This document shows, piece by piece, positions 7,781 through 15,142 of a DNA stretch of 16,155 nt (positions within the stretch are counted from its first letter, which is position 1; each line of letters starts with the position of its first letter). Below the pieces are notes generated by a model that was not told the origin of the DNA, searched no databases, and was given only the letters and a program-made list of their open reading frames with translations. Where the stretch lies: NCBI GenBank assembly GCA_964555705.1, contig CAZKTN010000042.1, positions 1-16,155 on the forward strand. Direction: 5' to 3'. Position numbers and translations under genes: made by a program. The stretch is from ZLKRG44 sp964555705. GTDB taxonomy: Bacteria; Planctomycetota; Phycisphaerae; Phycisphaerales; SM1A02.

Positions 7781-10459
7781 TCAATCCTCGTCGTCTGATT
7801 CGTCGGCCGACGCTGCGGCGGCCTCGTACTCGGTCCCGTCCGCCTCGCCCTCGCCACCGGCCTCCATCGCTTTCATCCGCTGCCAATCCTCGAGGGTGAT
7901 CATGACCTCGCGCGCCACCGACCCCTTGTGGTCGGAGACGATGCCGGCGAGCGCCATCTGGTCCACCAGGCGGGACGCCCGGCCGTATCCGATCGCCAGA
8001 CGCCGCTGCAGGAGGCTGACCGACCCTCGGCCGGTCTCGATCATGATCTCGACGGCCTTGTCGAACAGGGGGTCGCGCTCGTCGATGTCGAGGTCGCCTC
8101 CGGCGGTCGGGTCGGACCCGCCGCCTGCGCTGCTGCGCACCGCCAGGAGCGCGCGCTCGAAGCTCGGCGTCGCGACATCCTTGAGGAACCGCACGACCTT
8201 GCGCGTCTCGGAGTCGGTGACCAGCGTGCCCTGCGACCGGCGCAGCTCGCTCGAGCTCGGCGTGAGCACCATCATGTCTCCCTGGCCGAGCAGCAGCTCC
8301 GCACCCTTCTGGTCGAGCACGATGCGGCTGTCCATGCCGCTGGCCACCTTGAAGGCGATGCGGCATGGCATGTTGGCCTTGATGAGGCCGGTCACGACGT
8401 TCGCCTGCGGTCGCTGCGTCGCAAGCACCAGGTGGATGCCGACTGCGCGTGCCTTCTGGGCGATGCGCACGATGTGGGTCTCGACCTCCTTGTTGGTCAT
8501 GATGAGGTCCGCGAGCTCGTCGATCACGAAGACCATGTAGGGGATCTTCTTGGCGATGCGTGCGCGGTCGAGGTCGGTCTGCGGATTCAGGCGGGCGTAG
8601 AGCTCCTCCTCGCCGAGCTCGTTGTAGCCCACGATGTCGCGCACGCCGACGCTCTTGAAGAGCTCGTACCGCTCCTCCATCTTGCCGACGACCCACTCCA
8701 GGATCCCCGCGGCCTGGTTCATGTCGGTGACGACAGGCGCCATCAGGTGGGGAATGTCGGCGAACATGCTCATCTCGACCATCTTGGGGTCGACGAGCAC
8801 GAGCTTGAGCTCGTCGGGGCGCTTGGTGTAGAGCCAGCTCATCAGGATCGTGTTGATGCAGACACTCTTGCCCGAGCCTGTGGTGCCGGCGATGAGCATG
8901 TGCGGCATCTTGGCGAGGTCGAGCACCAGCGGCTCGCCCGAGCTGTCCTTGCCCAGGAACATCGGGAGCCGCATGCCCTCCGCCTGTCCGCCGCTCATCA
9001 GCTCCTTGAGCCGCACCTTCTCCTTCTGCGGGTTGGGCACCTCGATGCCGACGGCCGTCTTGCCCGTCATGTTCGCGATGATGCGGATATTGGGGGCCTT
9101 GAGGGCGCGCGCGATGTCCTTGGAGATCGTCTCGAGGCGCGCGACTCGCGTGCCCGACGCGAGCTCGACCGAGTACAGCGTCACGACCGGGCCGCTCTCG
9201 ATGCCCACCACCTCGCCGTCGAGCTGGTAGGTGCGCAGCGTCTCGGTCAGCACGCCAGCCTGCTCGCGCACGAAGTTCTCCATGCGCTCGGAGTAGTTCC
9301 CCTCGGGGTGGTCGAGCATGTCGAGCGTGGGGAACTGGTAGCCGGTGTAGTCGGCCTCGCGCGGGATGTCCTCGTCGCGGGCGAGCGTCTTGGGCGCCGT
9401 CGACATGCGCACGGGCAGCTTGGAGATGCGCTCGCGCAGCTCGTCGGCCGAGAGCGGCGTGCGGGTCGCGGGCGCCTCAGGCTCGGCAGGGGAGGGGGTG
9501 GCCTTCTCGCGCGCGGCGCGCGGCGCCTCGGCATCGGCCGCCTCGTCGGATGCCTCCGTATCGGTGTCCTCGGTCTCCTCGGCATCGGTCTCGTCGACCT
9601 CCTCAGTCTCGTCCGCGATCTCCGAATCGGACTCCTCGATGACCTCCGCGGCCTTCTTGCGCAGCGGCCGCGCCGCCTCGTCCGCGCCGTCGTCGAGGTC
9701 CACCACGTTGCGGGTGCTCCTGCGGCTGCGCGTGCGCGGTGCAGTTGCCGTCGCCGTGCCGCCGTCGCCTTCGACCATTGCGCCGGCAAGCGCAGGCTTC
9801 GCCTTGGCGGGCATGACGCGGTTCCAGAGACCCTTGTAGTCGAACGACCACACGGGCTCGAGCGACTCCGCAGCGCGCACAAGCGCGCCAGGCAGCGCCA
9901 TCATGATCTCGTCAACGGCCACGAGCAGTCCGATCAGCAGCGCAACGATCAGCACCAGGCTGCCGCCGAGCCCGCCGAAGCGGTCGCCGAGCTGTTCGGC
10001 CATCCATCCCGGCACGAGGCCGGCCTCTGCGCCGCTGATCACGCCGAGCGACGGAAACCACAGCCCGTGCAGACCGCCGAAGGCGCACATCGCCAGCAGC
10101 GCGCCGATCGCACGCACTGCAGGGTGAGGCACGCGGCGGCCCGTCGCTACCACACCAAGCGCGTAGCCCGCGCACAGCATCGGGATCCAGAATCCGTATC
10201 CGACTGACTCGTAGATGCCGTACGAGATAACAGCTCCCACTCGCCCGCCGAGGTTCGCCGGCGGGTCGGTCTGGACAGCCACCGAGTGGCTGGGCCAGTC
10301 AGAGCCTGAGAAGCTCGCGAGGCTCGCGGCGAGGTAGAGCCAGGTGGCGGCCCCAACGAGCCACAGCACCTTGACGGTGATGGATGCGGGCGGCAGCGCG
10401 CCCGCGGAAGATGAGGTCGAGCCAGTCCGTGCGACAGCCTTCGGCGATGTCCGTGCCAT
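7781..10459 (-). CDS. ftsK: DNA translocase FtsK/SpoIIIE
   Basis: A hexameric, membrane-anchored DNA pump that clears and resolves chromosome termini at the division septum. From the ATG at 10459 it has 892 residues. Hydrophobic segments lie at about 29-50, 73-106, 113-134 and 166-193, matching the four-pass N-terminal anchor. A linker follows with an extremely acidic Glu/Asp/Thr/Ser tract at 275-310. The motor holds Walker A GTTGSGKS (525-532), the LVLVDPKMVEMS signature (553-564), Walker B VFVIDE (643-648) and LATQRPQANVVTG (679-691). The gamma winged-helix domain (about 796-862, GSVSLLQRRLAIGYGRASRL) is the part that reads polar KOPS-type sequences in known FtsKs. An upstream extension of 58 codons is open but would overlap the divergent fabZ-like gene and looks non-native, so the later start is chosen; no strong ribosome site is visible. 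An acidic tail ends the protein. Confidence 0.95.
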   Translation of the reverse strand: MARTSPKAVARTGSTSSSAGALPPASITVKVLWLVGAATWLYLAASLASFSGSDWPSHSVAVQTDPPANLGGRVGAVISYGIYESVGYGFWIPMLCAGYALGVVATGRRVPHPAVRAIGALLAMCAFGGLHGLWFPSLGVISGAEAGLVPGWMAEQLGDRFGGLGGSLVLIVALLIGLLVAVDEIMMALPGALVRAAESLEPVWSFDYKGLWNRVMPAKAKPALAGAMVEGDGGTATATAPRTRSRRSTRNVVDLDDGADEAARPLRKKAAEVIEESDSEIADETEEVDETDAEETEDTDTEASDEAADAEAPRAAREKATPSPAEPEAPATRTPLSADELRERISKLPVRMSTAPKTLARDEDIPREADYTGYQFPTLDMLDHPEGNYSERMENFVREQAGVLTETLRTYQLDGEVVGIESGPVVTLYSVELASGTRVARLETISKDIARALKAPNIRIIANMTGKTAVGIEVPNPQKEKVRLKELMSGGQAEGMRLPMFLGKDSSGEPLVLDLAKMPHMLIAGTTGSGKSVCINTILMSWLYTKRPDELKLVLVDPKMVEMSMFADIPHLMAPVVTDMNQAAGILEWVVGKMEERYELFKSVGVRDIVGYNELGEEELYARLNPQTDLDRARIAKKIPYMVFVIDELADLIMTNKEVETHIVRIAQKARAVGIHLVLATQRPQANVVTGLIKANMPCRIAFKVASGMDSRIVLDQKGAELLLGQGDMMVLTPSSSELRRSQGTLVTDSETRKVVRFLKDVATPSFERALLAVRSSAGGGSDPTAGGDLDIDERDPLFDKAVEIMIETGRGSVSLLQRRLAIGYGRASRLVDQMALAGIVSDHKGSVAREVMITLEDWQRMKAMEAGGEGEADGTEYEAAAASADESDDED

Positions 10460-10526
10460 ACCCCATGATCGGCTCAAAACGGCGCGTCCGATGAGATTCC
10501 CGGCACCTGCTACCTTTTCGGCTCGC
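10460..10526. promoter_or_regulatory. Divergent intergenic region between ftsK and the fabZ-like gene
   Basis: These 67 bases separate two start codons pointing away from each other, so they, or the first codons of each gene, must carry both promoters. It holds small AT-richer patches (ctcaaaac, taccttttc), but I see no convincing -35/-10 pair or ribosome site for either gene. Confidence 0.4.
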
Positions 10527-11003
10527 ATGCACTTCAAACTTGTGGATGAGGTTCTCGAGGCGACCCCGGAGCGGGCCGTCGGCATCAAGGCGGTGACGCT
10601 CGCCGAGGAGTACCTGCAGGACCACTTTCCCACCTTTCACGTGCTGCCCGGCGTCTTCATGCTGGAGGCGCTCGTCCAGACTGCCCGGCTTGTGCTCGAT
10701 GCGCGCGCAGCAGCCAACGGTGCAGCGCCGGTGCGCATGGTGCTCGGCGGGGTGCGCGCGCTCCGCTACGGGTCGTTCGTGCGCCCCGGCGAGACGCTGC
10801 GCACTGAGGTCACGCTCGACAAGGTCAACGACGACGGGTCAGTGAGCTTCAAGGGCGCCGCGACCGTGCTCCGGCATGTTGCCGCCCGCACGCCGGCCAC
10901 CGAGCCCGAGACGGCAGTGAGCGGACGCTTTACACTCCGCCCCATCAGGACAAGTGCGGCGGTTGCCGCAATCCCTCAAGGAATGGCCGCAGGGAAGGCC
11001 TAA
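10527..11003 (+). CDS. FabZ-like 3-hydroxyacyl-ACP dehydratase (hotdog fold), first copy
   Basis: A 158-residue hotdog-fold protein that probably dehydrates 3-hydroxyacyl chains carried on an acyl carrier protein. MHFKLVDEVLEATPERAVGI matches the FabZ N-terminus. DHFPTFHVLPGVFMLEALVQ (residues 32-51) is the active-site block, with catalytic His33 and Glu47 both present. The ATG at 10527 is chosen because it aligns with the usual FabZ start; upstream in-frame ATGs at 10344 and 10491 exist, the first of which overlaps ftsK. No clear ribosome site precedes it, so a leaderless or weakly initiated message is possible. It is followed after 14 bases by the ACP gene, clearly one operon. The C-terminus (RFTLRPIRTSAAVAAI onward) is longer than in compact FabZ and diverges. 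It may serve a specialised lipid route rather than housekeeping fatty acid synthesis. Confidence 0.88.
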   Translation: MHFKLVDEVLEATPERAVGIKAVTLAEEYLQDHFPTFHVLPGVFMLEALVQTARLVLDARAAANGAAPVRMVLGGVRALRYGSFVRPGETLRTEVTLDKVNDDGSVSFKGAATVLRHVAARTPATEPETAVSGRFTLRPIRTSAAVAAIPQGMAAGKA

Positions 11004-11017
11004 GGACAGGAGTGCCG

Positions 11018-11404
11018 ATGACACGTGACGAGATCCAGAAGAAGGTGACCGATGTGCTGGTGGATGCCCTTGGCGTCGACGAGGAGGAAGTGACCCCGGA
11101 TGCCTCGCTGACCGGCAAGCTCGGTGCAGAGTCCATCGATTTCCTGGACATCGTCTTCCGGCTCGAGAAGTCCTTCGGCGTGAAGATCCCGCAGGGCGAG
11201 CTCTTCCCCGACAACGCGCTCAGCGACCCGCGCTACGTGCAGGACGGGAAGCTCACGGCCGACGGCCTGGCGCTCCTCAAGGAGCGGCTGCCGCACGTCG
11301 ACACCGCGTCGTTTGCCGCAGATCCGCGGCTCGAGAAGGTCGCCGAGAGCTTCACCGTGAAGAGCCTCGTCGACTTCATGGAGCGCAAGCTCCAGCCGGC
11401 CTGA
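11018..11404 (+). CDS. Acyl carrier protein with C-terminal extension
   Basis: A 128-residue acyl carrier protein. Residues 1-80 are the carrier fold: MTRDEIQKKVTDVLVDALGV, then LGAESIDFLDIVFRLEKSFG, where Ser39 is the expected 4'-phosphopantetheine attachment site, then a third-helix region. Typical ACPs end near 78-80 residues; here about 45 more follow, ending in SFTVKSLVDFMERKL, which looks like an extra helix. The start is the ATG at 11018, five bases after AGGAG; a GTG at 11012 in the same frame overlaps that ribosome site and is unlikely. It lies between two FabZ-like dehydratases, so it probably presents their substrates. The usual acidic helix II is partly replaced by IDFLDIVFRLE. 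It could be a specialised carrier; identity as an ACP is firm. Confidence 0.92.
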   Translation: MTRDEIQKKVTDVLVDALGVDEEEVTPDASLTGKLGAESIDFLDIVFRLEKSFGVKIPQGELFPDNALSDPRYVQDGKLTADGLALLKERLPHVDTASFAADPRLEKVAESFTVKSLVDFMERKLQPA

Positions 11405-11418
11405 TGCGTCACCGCGTG

Positions 11419-11435
11419 CACGCGCGCCGCGCGTG
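11419..11435 (+). other. GC-rich hairpin after the ACP gene
   Basis: CACGCGC and GCGCGTG are perfect seven-base arms around GCC, beginning 14 bases past the ACP stop. The overlapping 12-base palindrome cgcgtgcacgcg (11413-11424) offers an alternative fold. With no T-run, it may be a weak or partial terminator, or an RNA-stabilising element inside the operon. Confidence 0.45.
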
Positions 11436-11470
11436 GAGCCCCGTCGACAGCACCTTCCCGCGAGCGAGCC

Positions 11471-11986
11471 ATGAGATGGATGTGGATTGACACGATCGTG
11501 GCGTACGAGCCTGACCGCCGTCTCGTCGCCATCAAGAACGTGTCGCTCGCAGAGGAGCACCTTCACCAGCACTTTGCCGAGGGTCCCGATGGCCCGGCGC
11601 AGCCGGTCATGCCCGGCAGCCTCATGATGGAGGGGATGGCGCAGACGGCGGGGATCCTCGTCGGCAGCGTGCGGCGATTCGCCGAGAAGGTGATCCTGGC
11701 GAAGATCCAGAAGGCGCAGATCGACGCGGATGTGACGCCCGGCCAGTGCATCCGCTACGACGCCTCGATCGAGCGCATCGACGGGATGGGGGCGAGCACT
11801 GTGGGCACGATCGAGCGGCTTGATCACCGGTCGGGCCAGTGGGAGCGCATCGGCTCCACCGAGATCATGTTCAGCCACGTGGACCAGAACATGAGCGGGC
11901 TGGCATTTCCGGAGCACAATTTCGTGTTCAGCGACAGTTTTCGCAACATATTGCGCAGCAGTGGTTTAGGACATCTGATGGACTAG
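11471..11986 (+). CDS. FabZ/FabA-like 3-hydroxyacyl-ACP dehydratase (hotdog fold), second copy
   Basis: A 171-residue hotdog protein. The N-terminus MRWMWIDTIVAYEPDRR and the active-site block HQHFAEGPDGPAQPVMPGSLMMEGMAQTAG contain the expected catalytic His34 and Glu54. The block has several extra residues between the His and the VMPG turn compared with the first copy and with classical FabZ. FSHVDQNMSGLAFPEHNFVF near the C-terminus belongs to a subfamily I associate with planctomycete FabZ-like proteins. The start at 11471 fits the MRW-x-WID beginning; an in-frame ATG at 11480 is possible. The gap from the ACP stop is 66 bases and contains a hairpin, so expression could be uncoupled from the ACP. 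It is distinct in sequence from the first copy, so the two are not a recent duplication; a heteromeric dehydratase is conceivable. Confidence 0.9.
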   Translation: MRWMWIDTIVAYEPDRRLVAIKNVSLAEEHLHQHFAEGPDGPAQPVMPGSLMMEGMAQTAGILVGSVRRFAEKVILAKIQKAQIDADVTPGQCIRYDASIERIDGMGASTVGTIERLDHRSGQWERIGSTEIMFSHVDQNMSGLAFPEHNFVFSDSFRNILRSSGLGHLMD

Positions 11987-11999
11987 TGGATCAGTTGGT

Positions 12000-12016
12000 C
12001 CGGGGACGTTCCCCGG
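12000..12016 (+). terminator. GC-rich hairpin after the second dehydratase, possible terminator
   Basis: CCGGGGA and TCCCCGG are perfect seven-base arms around CGT, starting 14 bases after the TAG stop at 11984-11986. No T-run follows. It sits between the lipid cluster and the sigma factor gene and would separate the two units. Confidence 0.55.
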
Positions 12017-12079
12017 GGGATCCGGTGGCAGGTTCGCGGCCATGTGTCGCGTGAATTCCGGGGCGAGGGGTGTAGCCCA

Positions 12080-12640
12080 ATGGCAGTGGAGTCGTTCGCG
12101 CAACTGGTGGAGCAGCACTACGCCGCCCTCAGGCGCATCGCGGAGCGTTCGATCAAGTCCCGCTCGTACCCGGCGAGCATGAGCCCCACCAGCCTCGTGG
12201 CGGAGAGCGTCATGAGGCTGCTTCAGCAGCGTGAGCAGCCGATGCGCGAGTCGCACCTTCGCGGTCTTGCGACGGTGTTCATGGCCCGCGTGCTCGCGGA
12301 TTCCGCCAAGACACGGCTGCGGCAGAAGCGGGGGGGACGTGCGGCGCGCCGCTCTCTTGCAGATCCTGAAGTGTCCGTAGAGCTGCCTGTCACGCGATCA
12401 GGCACCGGGAACGGCACTGCGGCGGATCCCACCGTTGACCGCGACGAGCTTCTCGGTGCCATGGAGCGCGTGGCCGAGGCGCTGCCTCGCGCAATGGAGG
12501 TTGTGACTCTGCATCTTGTGGCCGACATTCCGCTCGCCCGCACCGCCGAGCTCGTGGGCGTCAGCGAGCGCACGGCGTACCGGGACCTTCAGGAGGGCCG
12601 CAAGGCACTCGCGCGGGAGCTGAAGCGAAACCGGGCATGA
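12080..12640 (+). CDS. ECF-type RNA polymerase sigma factor, planctomycete-style
   Basis: A 186-residue two-domain sigma factor that should direct RNA polymerase to a private promoter set. Sigma2 spans about residues 5-80 (FAQLVEQHYAALRRIAERSI, SPTSLVAESVMRLLQQ, LATVFMARVLADSAKTRLRQKRGG). Sigma4 spans about 125-182 and contains a helix-turn-helix, LARTAELVGVSERTAYRDLQEGRKAL. The ATG at 12080 is preferred because GAGGGG lies nine bases upstream; a GTG at 12044 would add 12 residues. Region 2.2 lacks the acidic DAED-type stretch of ordinary ECF factors and shows SPTS with Thr37 and Ser38. Its TGA overlaps the kinase start in ATGA, so the two are translationally coupled. No anti-sigma gene is adjacent; the kinase is the obvious regulator. 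Confidence 0.9.
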   Translation: MAVESFAQLVEQHYAALRRIAERSIKSRSYPASMSPTSLVAESVMRLLQQREQPMRESHLRGLATVFMARVLADSAKTRLRQKRGGRAARRSLADPEVSVELPVTRSGTGNGTAADPTVDRDELLGAMERVAEALPRAMEVVTLHLVADIPLARTAELVGVSERTAYRDLQEGRKALARELKRNRA

Positions 12641-14934
12641 GCGAGAGCGGGGGCATGACGAGCGACGACCGTCCCGACGGCCAGGACCCGGAGCTTTCCG
12701 GGCTCGATCCGCTGCTGCGTGGCCTCGGCGCAGATGTGGATGCGGCAATTGCAGATGGCGCGATGCGCTGCGGCCCGTACATCCTCGTCGACGAGATCGG
12801 CGAGGGCGGGTTCGGGGAGGTCTTTGCCGCTGTCCGTGACGATGCCGCGGCGCGCCGCGTGGCAGTGAAGATCCTCAAGCGTGGCGTCGACACGAAGGAC
12901 GTGCTCCGGCGGTTCGAGATGGAGCAGCGCGCGCTCGCGCGCATCGACCATCCGTGCGTGGCGGCAATCCTCGATGCGGGAACGACCGACGACGGCAGGC
13001 CTTGGTTCGCGATGCCGCTCCTCGACGGCGACCCGGTGACGATCGCCTGCGACGAGGCGCGCGGCGCCTTGCCGGAGCGCATCCAACTCATGACGATGAT
13101 CTGCGATGCCGTGCAGGCTGCGCATGTGCAGGGCATTGTGCACCGCGACCTCAAGCCAGCGAACATCCTGCTCGTGCGTGGGGCGGATGGGACCCCAGTG
13201 CCGAAGGTCATTGACTTCGGGATCGCGAAGGCGATGGATCCTGACGATGGGGCTGGCGCCACACACACCGCTCATGGAAGCAGGGTCGGCACGCCTGCCT
13301 ACATGGCGCCCGAGCAGCTCATGTCTACGGATGCTGGCGCCGACGTGCGCAGCGACGTGTTCTCTCTCGGCATGATCATGGCGGAGCTTGTGGCGGGAGT
13401 GCGGCCGCCGCCGACCTCGCACGGCGGCAACCGGGCGCTTCCGCTCCAGGTATCCCGCATGGTTGCGGCGCTCGCGGCAGGCGAGCCGCTGGCCGCGCAG
13501 CAGATCGCTGCGAGCCGCGGATACCGCTCTGCGGATGACCTCCGCCGGGCACTCGTCGGCGACATTGATGCCATCGTCGCAAAGGCCACGATGCCAGAGC
13601 CGGAGCGCCGCTACCGGAGCGCAGAGGCGATGGCTGAGGACCTGCGCCGCATGGCCGCATCGCTGCCGGTGCTCGCACGGAGCCCCAGCCAGCCGTACCA
13701 CGTTGCGAGATTCGTGCAGCGGCACCGCAATGGCGTGGTTGCGGCATCGATCGCTGCGCTCGGGCTGGTTGCAGTATCCGTGATCGCCACAGCGAATGCG
13801 CACCGGGCCGATCGGAGCGCGGTCCTCGCATCGCGGCAAGCGCTGCGCGCCGAGCAGGTCATTGACTTGCTGCGGGGGGTCTTCGAGCGGATCGATCCGG
13901 AGGTCGCTCAGGGCCGCGACCGTTCACTGCTGGTCGAGCTTCTGATGAGCACGCTGGACCGCATGGGCAGGGATGAGTCGTCGATCGACCCCAAGGCCGC
14001 TGCGGAGGTGACGCGGATCGTGGCGGAGGCACTGATCAAGCTGGACGAGACTCGCATGGCGCGCGCGGCGATCGATGATGCGATTGCGGACGTGAGCGAT
14101 GCGCTCGACGGCTCGCGTGATCCTGAGCAGCGTCGGGAGCTCAGGATTGAGCGGGCTGCGCTTCGGGTGGCTCGTGGCACTGCGCTGTTCCGCGCAGGCT
14201 GGGCAGACGCGGGCGCCATGCGCTCGCGCCTGGATGATCCCGCGGCTGAGGCCGAATGGCGCGCAGCGCTCGATGAGCTTGAGGATGTTGGCGCCCTCGA
14301 CACGCGTGTCGCGCTGCTCGCGAGGCTGCGGCTGTGGAGGATCCGGGAGGCGTGGCCCGAGTCGATGCCGCCGGGTCGTTTCGACGAGGAGCTGTACCGC
14401 GACATGGAGGATGCGCCCCTCGGAGTGGGGGAGCACTGGGAGTACAGGCTTCGCCGGGCGGAGATCCAGAACTGGATTCCGGTGCTGCGCGACTACCCGC
14501 GCGTGCTTGATGAGTGCGAAGCCGCGCTCGGGCCGATGCACCCGCTGGTGGTGCGCAGCCGCAACCGGCTCCTCGCATTCCATGTCACCGCTGCCATCGA
14601 CTCGCGCACGTCGGTATGGGGCGACAGCGTGCGACTGTGGGTGACCGACGAGGAGCTCGCCGAGCACTGGCGCGACACGTCGCAGCTCTCGGATCGTGTG
14701 GTGTCAGAGTGCACGCGTCTCTTCGGTCCCACCCACATGCAGACCCTCTCGGCGCGGATGTGGCAGCTGGCGGCTCACGGGTATCTCACTGGCGCGAACG
14801 TGTCCAGCGAGCGCTACCGGACGTTGAGGGCTGACGTGGTGGACGCGTTCGGACCGGAGTCGGCGCTCTTGAGCCAGGTGGACGTGATCTGGCGAGGGAT
14901 CAACGAGGGGTACCGCGCCGGCAAGTGGTGGTGA
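12637..14934 (+). CDS. Membrane Ser/Thr protein kinase with C-terminal repeat domain
   Basis: A 765-residue Hanks-type receptor kinase. The kinase domain covers about residues 47-345: glycine loop GEGGFGEV (55-62), ATP-anchoring Lys78 in VAVKIL, catalytic loop HRDLKPAN (169-176), DFG at 193-195 and APE at 224-226, so all catalytic residues are present. One transmembrane segment follows at about 366-387. The roughly 375-residue remainder, presumed extracytoplasmic, is alpha-helical in character; LGPMHPLVVRSRNRLLAF and FGPTHMQTLSARMWQLA resemble TPR_10/kinesin-light-chain-type repeats. An N-terminal 45-residue Asp/Gly-rich leader precedes the kinase fold. The ATG overlaps the sigma factor stop by four bases. 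Likely job, by inference: sense a periplasmic or protein signal and control the coupled sigma factor by phosphorylation. Confidence 0.93.
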   Translation: MSESGGMTSDDRPDGQDPELSGLDPLLRGLGADVDAAIADGAMRCGPYILVDEIGEGGFGEVFAAVRDDAAARRVAVKILKRGVDTKDVLRRFEMEQRALARIDHPCVAAILDAGTTDDGRPWFAMPLLDGDPVTIACDEARGALPERIQLMTMICDAVQAAHVQGIVHRDLKPANILLVRGADGTPVPKVIDFGIAKAMDPDDGAGATHTAHGSRVGTPAYMAPEQLMSTDAGADVRSDVFSLGMIMAELVAGVRPPPTSHGGNRALPLQVSRMVAALAAGEPLAAQQIAASRGYRSADDLRRALVGDIDAIVAKATMPEPERRYRSAEAMAEDLRRMAASLPVLARSPSQPYHVARFVQRHRNGVVAASIAALGLVAVSVIATANAHRADRSAVLASRQALRAEQVIDLLRGVFERIDPEVAQGRDRSLLVELLMSTLDRMGRDESSIDPKAAAEVTRIVAEALIKLDETRMARAAIDDAIADVSDALDGSRDPEQRRELRIERAALRVARGTALFRAGWADAGAMRSRLDDPAAEAEWRAALDELEDVGALDTRVALLARLRLWRIREAWPESMPPGRFDEELYRDMEDAPLGVGEHWEYRLRRAEIQNWIPVLRDYPRVLDECEAALGPMHPLVVRSRNRLLAFHVTAAIDSRTSVWGDSVRLWVTDEELAEHWRDTSQLSDRVVSECTRLFGPTHMQTLSARMWQLAAHGYLTGANVSSERYRTLRADVVDAFGPESALLSQVDVIWRGINEGYRAGKWW

Positions 14935-15010
14935 CGCGCGCGATGATTCAAAATCAGCCGCCGTCTTCAAGCGCGCTGCGCCCGAACGGCCTGTGAGTTT
15001 GGCGTTGATG

Positions 15011-15036
15011 GCGCAGTTTGAGGGGTGGAACTGCGC
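15011..15036. promoter_or_regulatory. Inverted repeat between the kinase and the cohesin-domain gene
   Basis: GCGCAGTT (15011-15018) and AACTGCGC (15029-15036) are perfect eight-base arms around ten bases. It lies 77 bases past the kinase stop and 106 before the next start. It could be a terminator stem (no T-run follows) or a protein binding site. A GGAAC (15027-15031), resembling the -35 of many ECF promoters, lies in the right arm. Confidence 0.45.
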
Positions 15037-15080
15037 GCCGCGGCTCTAGACTCCGTGTGCTGGCGGTGCGCGCATGATGT

Positions 15081-15095
15081 CTCACATGGTGTGAG
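15081..15095. promoter_or_regulatory. Operator-like palindrome upstream of the cohesin-domain gene
   Basis: CTCACA-TGG-TGTGAG is a perfect six-base inverted repeat with a three-base centre, 47 bases before the ATG at 15143. Its symmetry and position suit a repressor or activator dimer site, or a small leader hairpin; no identity can be given. Confidence 0.45.
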
Positions 15096-15127
15096 TGGCG
15101 GTCGACGGCATTGGGTGCGGGGGACTT

Positions 15128-15135
15128 GAGGGGAG
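15128..15135 (+). promoter_or_regulatory. Ribosome binding site of the cohesin-domain gene
   Basis: GAGGGGAG lies seven bases before the ATG at 15143 and is the reason for choosing that start over the later in-frame ATGs at 15248 and 15296. Confidence 0.75.
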
Positions 15136-15142
15136 ATTGCTC

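Noticed and set aside
7928..10207. Plus-strand frame of 759 codons opposite ftsK
   Set aside because: FtsK on the minus strand is unmistakable; this frame is His/Arg/Leu-rich with no motif.
10460..10633. 58-codon N-terminal extension of ftsK
   Set aside because: It would overlap the conserved start of the divergent fabZ-like gene, is Ser/Arg-rich, and is not needed for any FtsK domain.
12589..13839. Minus-strand frame of 416 codons opposite the kinase gene
   Set aside because: It overlaps the conserved catalytic motifs of the kinase and encodes no recognisable domain.
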